NCBI GenBank assembly: GCA_038373865.1
Contig: JAXGGA010001679.1
Coordinates: 1 to 64,000 of the forward strand
DNA: 64,000 nucleotides
Origin: Uloborus plumipes
Taxonomy: Eukaryota; Arthropoda; Arachnida; Araneae; Uloboridae
Direction: 5' to 3'
This document shows positions 57,541 to 64,000 of the stretch, in pieces; positions within the stretch are counted from its first letter, which is position 1, and the number at the start of each line of letters is the position of its first letter. The notes beneath the pieces were generated by a model. The model did not search any database. It was given only the letters and a program-made list of their open reading frames with translations, and was not told the DNA's origin. A program made the translations under genes and the position numbers.

Positions 57541-59483
57541 TCCCCATCTCAATACCCTACTTTCAAATTTTTAGATATTCATTATACCTTTTTATTTCTT
57601 TTTGGCTTTTTTTTCGGACTTGGCGATATTTTTTAGATGCATTAAGCCACTTTTAATACGTTTTTCGTCTTTCTTTTATTTTTAACGGGAAAGTAGGCTA
57701 AAAAGTAGTACTTTTGACTGAAGGAAACGCCCCCATTATCGAATGTGATAATAATAATACGTAACGTTTTGAATTATTTTTGTATTTACACTATAACCTT
57801 CATCCATTGTGTAAAAAGTGCTTGTTTACCAATGTACAATTAGCATGATTTTCATACTCATTTTCAAATGAAAGAGCTTGAAAAACTACATCGAAAATTA
57901 CCAATGAAACTGTAATTAAATGTCGTTAATTATGTTTCAATATCTTTTAAATTGCCATGACCATACTCTCAAGCAGCAAAATCACAAGCCGGTGACGGTT
58001 ACGTCACAATTCATGATCTCTTTTCTTACTAGCTTCCGTACACCTGTTGGCTGCTAAACATTCAAGTTTTTAAGCAGAATATTTTTTAAAAGATCGCAAA
58101 ATCCGTCTAAATGAAGCAAGGTGTGAAAAATCGTCTGTTTTCAGAAAGCAGTATTGTTAAAAAGAAAACGAGAGAAAAGTTAAATTATTCAATTGATATA
58201 TTTTTTCATTTATCGTCTGCGCATACTTATTTTTCTTATATTTTGCAAATATGTTTTGGCAATTAGTTAAAGTTACTATTGTTTCTTAGAATATTAGATA
58301 AAGCAAGTGTATAATGTGTTGTCATGTTTTCATCCTTTTTTGAGGTGATATAATGATGTGTTTTTGAGTAACGTTGGAAGATAAGTTCTAGCATAAGGTA
58401 GTGAGTGAGAATCAACGATGAAAAATCCAAGGAAAGTAGTTTTGCAGCGTGAAGCACGGAAATTAAAGGTTGTAGCTACTTTTAATGTCGATTTTTGAAT
58501 TGTCTGGTGATTGTTATTTTTTTGACATAGTGCATAGTTCTCGTTGTTAAATATTAATTCTTTTCCCTATTCGGTTGCCAAAAATTTAAGTATTTGGCCG
58601 AACCGAATATTCGGCATATCTGCCGAATCTTCAGCATTTCGAATGTCAACCGCATATCTGGTGCATGACTATTTTTTCGCGCCAATAATTCGTGCTTTGT
58701 ATCAAACATGAACTTAAATCAGGCTTCACTGTCGAGGGAGTATTTCGGTATGGAAGCAAAGTTTACAGGAAATTGCTTTCAATAAGCTAGTTAATAGGAG
58801 ACGTAAGTTCCAAGCTTTGACGTAATGTATTTGCTACATTTCTAATTATTTAGGAAGACTTCGTCCTAGTTAATGGAGTACGTGATAATGTTAACTTCTA
58901 ATATTTCTTCACCTAAAAAAATGTTGTTTGGAATTTTCCAGGATAAAACGAAATCTAATACTGTTCCAACAAATTTCAGCCTAGTCAAGTTCGATGCGGA
59001 TTCTTGTGGATTTAGGGATCTGTTGATTGCTTTAGAAAATAAAATGTAGAAAATATTTCATTCACGGAAAAATCAGATAAATCAATAATATTTGTTTGCA
59101 AGTGTTTACAGTTAAATTTATTTATTTTCAAATTAATGGCCGCGGGAAAAATTCACAGTTAAACAATCATACAAAGTATAAATGAATAATTCTTTCAAGT
59201 TTTAAATTATGCTAAAAGAAGTATGAAAAATAAATTTACTTCTTTTTCTAATAGTGGTATGGTTTACATTTTGACAATATATTTAAAAATTTTGGATTAA
59301 TGATAAGCAATCAAAAAATAATGGATAAAATCGTTGCTTTCAAACTGCATGAAAAATATAGACCCCTCTTAATAAAATTTGCTTTTAAAAGGTATGAATT
59401 TCAAAATCCCTCTACGAATGAATAGAAAACATAGAGCAACGTTAGGAAAAATGGACAAAAAATTTAATGATAGATTTTTACTT
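57541..59483. other. unassigned DNA with a repeat fragment
   Basis: About 58563-58640 contains GGCCGAACCGAATATTCGGC then TATCTGCCGAAT, a fragment like the TTCGG-rich ends of some hAT elements; its partner is not visible. No gene is supported elsewhere. Confidence 0.4.
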
Positions 59484-60720
59484 TCTTCTATATCTAATAT
59501 ATAGAAGAAAGTATTGGTTTCGTGAAAATTTTCGAATGTCGAATTTTGACGGATTTGCACGTTTTGAGGTGCGCTGAGTCCATTTCGACCATTTTTGGAA
59601 AATGTCTGTCTGTGTGTGTGTGTGTGTGTCTGTGTGTGAGTCTGTATGTGTGTGACCAGTTTTTGTGGCCGCGCTAGAGCAAAAACTACTGCATGAAATC
59701 GAACAAAAATTTTTGCACATATGTACCACCATGTGAACTGGTGCACCTGACTTTGTTTAGCGAATTCCTCCAAGGGGGGTGGAGCAATCGCACGTGTTCT
59801 GCGCGGGAGTGAGTGCTATATCTCAGGAAGTAACCGGCGGAATCAAACTAAAATTGGTCCATAGGTAGACCCTACTGAGTACAGGTGCTGATTTAATTTG
59901 TTTGTCAATATCTCCAAGGGGGGTGGAGCAATCGCACGTGTTCTGCGCGGGGGTGATTGCTATATCTCAGGAAGTAACCGGCGGAATCAAACGAAAATTG
60001 GTCCATAGGTAGACCCTATTGAGTACAGGTGCTGATTCAATTTGTTTGTCAATATCTCCAAGGGAGGTGGAGCAATCGCACGTGTTCTGCGCGGGAGTGA
60101 GTGCTATATCTCAGGAAGTAACCGGCGGAATCAAACGAAAATTGGTCCATAGGTAGACCCTATTGAGTACAGGTGCTGATTCAATTTGTGTGTCAATATC
60201 TCAAAGGGGGGTGGAGCAATCAAAAGTGCTTATTTTGTCATTGCACCTACTGTATCTCGGGAAATATTGCTGCGATTTGAATGAAATTTGGAATAACACT
60301 AACCCAATATGGAAGCAAGCATCGATTAAATTTTGGCGCCAATCGCCACAGGGGGAGGGTGGGGTGATTTTTGCGCTTAGTCAACAATGCGAAAAATTAA
60401 TTCATTAAAAAATCGCTTTCACGCTATTTAATTATCAAAACAGCTGAAAACTTTCAATGATTTGAAATTTTTAACTGTTGCCAATTTCTTTTTACTAACA
60501 AATAAAATGTTTGCAATTTATCTAAACAAGGCTTTTGCAATGATTTCCAATTTCGCTCATTGATTCTGCATTTGCAGGGTTATTACGATAATTGGGAAAT
60601 TGGAGCTGTCTCCAATTACTCGGGCGAGTACGTATTTTATTTTGTAACCGGAATTCATAAGATAGATATAGAAGAAAGTTTCGTGACGGCCACGACAGCT
60701 AGTTTTTTCAATGGAAGACG
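59484..60720. repeat. dispersed repeat with direct ATATAGAAGAAAGT ends
   Basis: ATATAGAAGAAAGT followed by TTTCGTG or similar occurs near the start (59499) and again at about 60668, as direct copies; at the start it also pairs with ACTTTCTTCTATAT (59479) as a hairpin. Between them are a TG-rich tract (59603-59655), GTGGCCGCGCTAGAGC, and a 144-bp tandem repeat. Frames at 59369-59773 (minus) and 60163-60408 run across it and are not genes. I recognise the type from arthropod genomes but do not assign a class. Confidence 0.6.
59768..60343. repeat. tandem repeat with exact 144-bp period
   Basis: CTCCAAGGGGGGTGGAGCAA begins at 59768, 59912 and 60056, and a fourth, diverged unit begins at 60200 (CTCAAAGG...). 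All three steps are exactly 144 bp. Units 1-3 are nearly identical (GCGCGGG, TATATCTCAGGAAGTAACCG, TTGGTCCATAGGTAGACCCT); unit 4 keeps only the framework (TATCTCGGGAAATA). A shortened fifth start (CACAGGGGGAGGGTGGGG) follows near 60346. Confidence 0.92.
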
Positions 60721-61068
60721 TTCTGAGTTCTGTAAAAATACAAAAATACATTTTGGTCACTTTCATCTCCCCCCCCCCCCTGGCCCTTCATATAACTTTT
60801 TCTATTAAAAAATTAGGAGTCAGTTTTATCGCTGCCATATTAACTGTAGCTTTTCCTGCTCAAAACATCAAAAAATAGCCCCACTAGTAAATCGTCATTT
60901 AACCATTAGCTTTTGCTAAAGCATAAATTATCCCCCCTCCCCCTCCTCTTATCCAGCACTTGCAAAAGTAAGTTTACATAATTATGTTTAAAACAGTTTT
61001 CAGAATCAGGTGCGTTTCCACTGAAAAAAAAATAGTGTAAATGATTTTTTTAATACTATTACTACTCC
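60721..61068. other. unassigned DNA
   Basis: A C run at 60771-60781 and C-rich tracts near 60930. No gene. Confidence 0.4.
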
Positions 61069-61355
61069 ATCGAAAATTAAGAAATTGCAACCGAAAAAAA
61101 AGCTTCGAATATGAAAATATCTTATTATTGTAAATTAATTTTCTTTTAATTTTCGAAGGAAAAAAAATCACATTTTAAAACACAAAATTAGACTTAGTTT
61201 TCTTTGATTTTCTTAAATTAAGATATTGTAACCGAAAATGAAAAGAGTTTCGAACATGAAAATATCTTATCATTGTAAATAAATTTTTTTCAATTTTAGA
61301 AAGAAAAAAAATCATATTTTAAAACATAAAATTAGACTTAGTTTTCTTTGTATCA
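61069..61355. repeat. two-unit tandem duplication, period ~145 bp
   Basis: ATTAAGA-ATTG-AACCGAAAA...TTCGAA-ATGAAAATATCTTAT-ATTGTAAAT...AAATCA-ATTTTAAAACA-AAAATTAGACTTAGTTTTCTTTG occurs twice, at 61075 and 61220. ATGAAAATAT starts at 61111 and 61256. Non-coding. Confidence 0.85.
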
Positions 61356-64000
61356 GTGTTAAATAGAATTATATTGAATAAAAATAAAATACAATAGTGA
61401 TATTATTAAATTGTTTTTGCATTAATTACAATTATTGCAACTAAAAAATATAACTTTATGAATGTAAAAAAAAAAAAAAAAGATAAGAAAGTTTTTTTTT
61501 TTGCTATTAAAATTTAGTGATGCCATTATAAGTTTTATTTATTTATTTCTATCTTAAAGTTTAACATTCTATTAATCGGTATTATTGACATAATTCTGTG
61601 ATATACACACATTCATTTTTGCACAAAAAATTAAAATAATCAATACCTTTAGTTGTAACAGTTCGTGTTTTTGTGTGAAGATAGGAAACATAAGAGGATC
61701 GGAATGCAAATATTATAACTTTTGAAAACATACTTTTAGATTAGAAACAACATTTCTTAATTTTTCTGTCAAAAAAAAAATCTTTTTGAACCCAAGAATT
61801 TTCTGATCATTCCTCCCATCTTTTGTCAACTAAATGGTAAAAAAGTAAACTAATTAATTGAAAAATTATTGCAGCCTACCATATCGGTTTGTAACAAATG
61901 CATTTATTTTACATAAAAGCGTTGAGGGCAACAGTGACAATGTACCGCAATTTTTTAAGGTAGAATTAAATTACTCAAATGCAGTAAAAACATTGTTTTA
62001 TTACTCCTTGTGAATTAAAATAGTCTTACTTTAACAGTAGTAGTGTTTTCCAGCAATTATTCTTAGATTATTACACTTAAAAATATAATTCAGTTCCTTG
62101 TGTAACAGTTACTTTATCTGTAACAAACTTGATTTTTTTCAAAAAAAAAAAAAAAAGATTAAAATTAAGAACTTTCTGATGGAAATAGCACTGGAGCATT
62201 TGCTTTTACAAATGAAGTTAGTTATATGGAAGGCTTTTTTTCCTCTGAGAAAATTATTTCTGTAATCCGATATTTCACAGAGAATTTTTTACTCTCAATA
62301 TCTAAGCAAGAAAAATATTGTGAATGTGATGCACAATCATAATTTTAAGTTTGAATTTTCCATAAAAAAGGAAAGTTCCAAGCAGTATTTTCTTTAACAA
62401 AAATTTAATAAAATATTTCATATTATTTAAGTGATAAATATGGGCTTTTAAGAAACAAAGCTGTCGAATTTTAGTCCTTCTCAGTCACTCTTCATCCTCC
62501 TTTTCTTCATTATTACTTCAATTTAAAAAAAACAAAAGCTATTTTTCTGTTGCATCTTTACCCAGACAAAATATTTTGTCTTCAATAGTGCAGAACGTGA
62601 TCAATAGATGGCGCTACTACACCATAAAATATTTCCTTCTTTGTTTACTGAGCAACAACGATTTTATTTTCCGCTCTGAGAATTTTAAAAATATTTCACT
62701 AAAACAGTAAAAATTAAGAACGATTAACATTTTTTTGTCTTTTCCACAATGAAACTTTGAATGTAATTTAAAACCTACAATTTTGCAATTCAGAAAAAAA
62801 TTTTTTTAGCTAAGCACAAAATGAAATTATACTTCACTTTTAACAACATACACAGAAAGATATTAACACTAAATCGGATCTTGCACTAATAAAAGCAATA
62901 TTTTAAAGTATAATTGAGGAACTCGTTCAGTGAAGGTTTTTTGATTTTGGAGATAAATTACACAAGTCGCGATGTAGCCAACTTTGTTAATAGTATTTTA
63001 TACAAGCTTTTTAAACAATATTTATCTAAATTTCATTCCTAAATTAATGCTTCATACAACAAATTTAGTTTAAGTACATGAATTAACCATACATTTTACA
63101 AGAAAAGTTGCAATATTTTGTACAGAATTTCAGTCAGAAATGAAATGTTCTGGTCTTAATGCTAGCCAGTAAATTTCAGTAAAGTTTATTTGCAACCCCA
63201 TATCTGGCCAAAATTCGAGATAAAAATGCAAAAAATTTACCCATCAAAATGATAATATTAATAAGAAATAGTTTGTATGCAAAGGTTAAAGCTAGAATTT
63301 GATTTTTTTTAAACATGTAAATATATAAATTGTAAAGTGAAAGTACACTGATACTAACCACAGAGTTAAGTACTTCTTCCCTTTTTTGAAATTGAAATCA
63401 AGATAAATTTTTATTGAGTAAAGTCAAGCAAGAATTTACACAAGTTACACTGAACATCACTTTTTTTTTAAATCAAAATTTTCATGTTGTATGTATACTG
63501 AAATGCTTTATTATCATGCATTTAGAAAGTGAAACTATAATATATATCCATAAAATTAATTTTTCACTAAACAATACAATGAAACAAGAACTCAATATTT
63601 ACAAAAGAAATTTTCTTTTATTATTCTAGTTGTTTACAAACACAAAAACTGGTGCCTACTTTGGCCAATCATTTATGGCACTTATCTCCAAACTTTAAAT
63701 TAGAAACTTAGCTTGAGTGGCATAACTAAATATTCATGAAATAAATAATATGTGGGAAAAACTGCATTAATGTTTACATTATGAATAATATGTGACATAC
63801 ATTACAGACTAAATATAAAAATAAAAAACCATATTCAGTGCAAATGTAACGTGTAACAAAATATTTTCTCTACATATTCAAAAAAAAAAAAAAATGTAGT
63901 TAGACAACTGAAAAAAAAATACCTCATTTAAAATTGAAATGATGAATGAAGTTAATATCTAAACATAATTAATTAGTAGGAAAATAAAAGTTATAGAGGG
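61356..64000. other. unassigned, very AT-rich DNA
   Basis: No gene, no bounded repeat and no RNA gene recognised. Only short frames without recognisable products (for example 63176-63361, 63414-63629), and poly-A/T runs. Confidence 0.45.

Noticed and set aside
57143..57574. 143-codon frame on the plus strand
   Set aside because: It follows a 138-155-bp tandem repeat and contains a poly-Lys run from poly-A; the repeat explains it.
59369..59773. 134-codon frame with Thr-His repeats on the minus strand
   Set aside because: The Thr-His repeats are the translation of a GT-rich tract in a dispersed repeat.

Overview
This looks like intergenic or deep intronic DNA from an animal nuclear genome. 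It is very AT-rich, full of homopolymer runs and microsatellites, and has no stretch that reads as an intact host protein gene. Every recognisable coding remnant belongs to a transposable element. The mix (pogo/Tigger-like, hAT, mariner, piggyBac-like and DUF7869-bearing elements, hammerhead ribozymes of the short-stem-III kind found in Penelope-like elements, and repeats starting ACCGACTTC) points to an arthropod. A chelicerate such as a spider is my guess, but nothing here proves it. I see no rRNA, no intact tRNA, no CRISPR array and no bacterial-type operon. || Layout: 0.5-1.0 kb, hAT MITE with a perfect 8-bp target duplication. 1.2-3.1 kb, pogo-like element with a second 1.39-kb TA-flanked element inside it. 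6.3 kb, CTGCCG MITE. 7.6-8.1 kb, pogo-like element. 12.5 and 14.8 kb, hAT MITEs. 16.5-19.5 kb and 22.3 kb, copies of a family bounded by CACTGTAAAA and built of small palindromes; one copy is split by a 531-bp pogo-like element. 21.8-23.0 kb, degenerate tandem repeat. 23.4-26.2 kb, ACCGACTTC-type repeats, two tRNA-like repeats and two inverted-repeat modules with oppositely oriented spacers. 26.7 kb, pogo-like element. || 27.4-33.3 kb is the coding part: a complete-ended hAT element (3357 bp, target duplication ATTATGCC) whose transposase is broken by about four frameshifts; a 1.48-kb element with inverted ends carrying a DUF7869-type protein, probably a DDE-like transposase; and a 697-bp deleted mariner. 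|| 33.6-49.6 kb: more CACTGTAAAA elements, a foldback Tigger-like element interrupted by a 174-bp MITE, a 279-bp palindrome with two head-to-head hammerhead ribozymes (40.0-40.27 kb), piggyBac-like MITEs, and a 131-bp tandem duplication in which each copy was hit by a different transposon (44.6-46.7 kb). 50.1-52.2 kb: a Tc1/mariner-type composite. 53-57.6 kb: MITEs, a compound tetranucleotide microsatellite and a 138-155-bp tandem repeat. 59.5-60.7 kb: a repeat with an exact 144-bp tandem period. From about 61.4 kb to the end I see only AT-rich unassigned DNA. || The elements interact mainly as parasites of one another. The broken hAT shares its ends with a 174-bp MITE that it, or a relative, could have mobilised. 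Several insertions landed inside older copies of the CACTGTAAAA family, so insertion order can be read directly.
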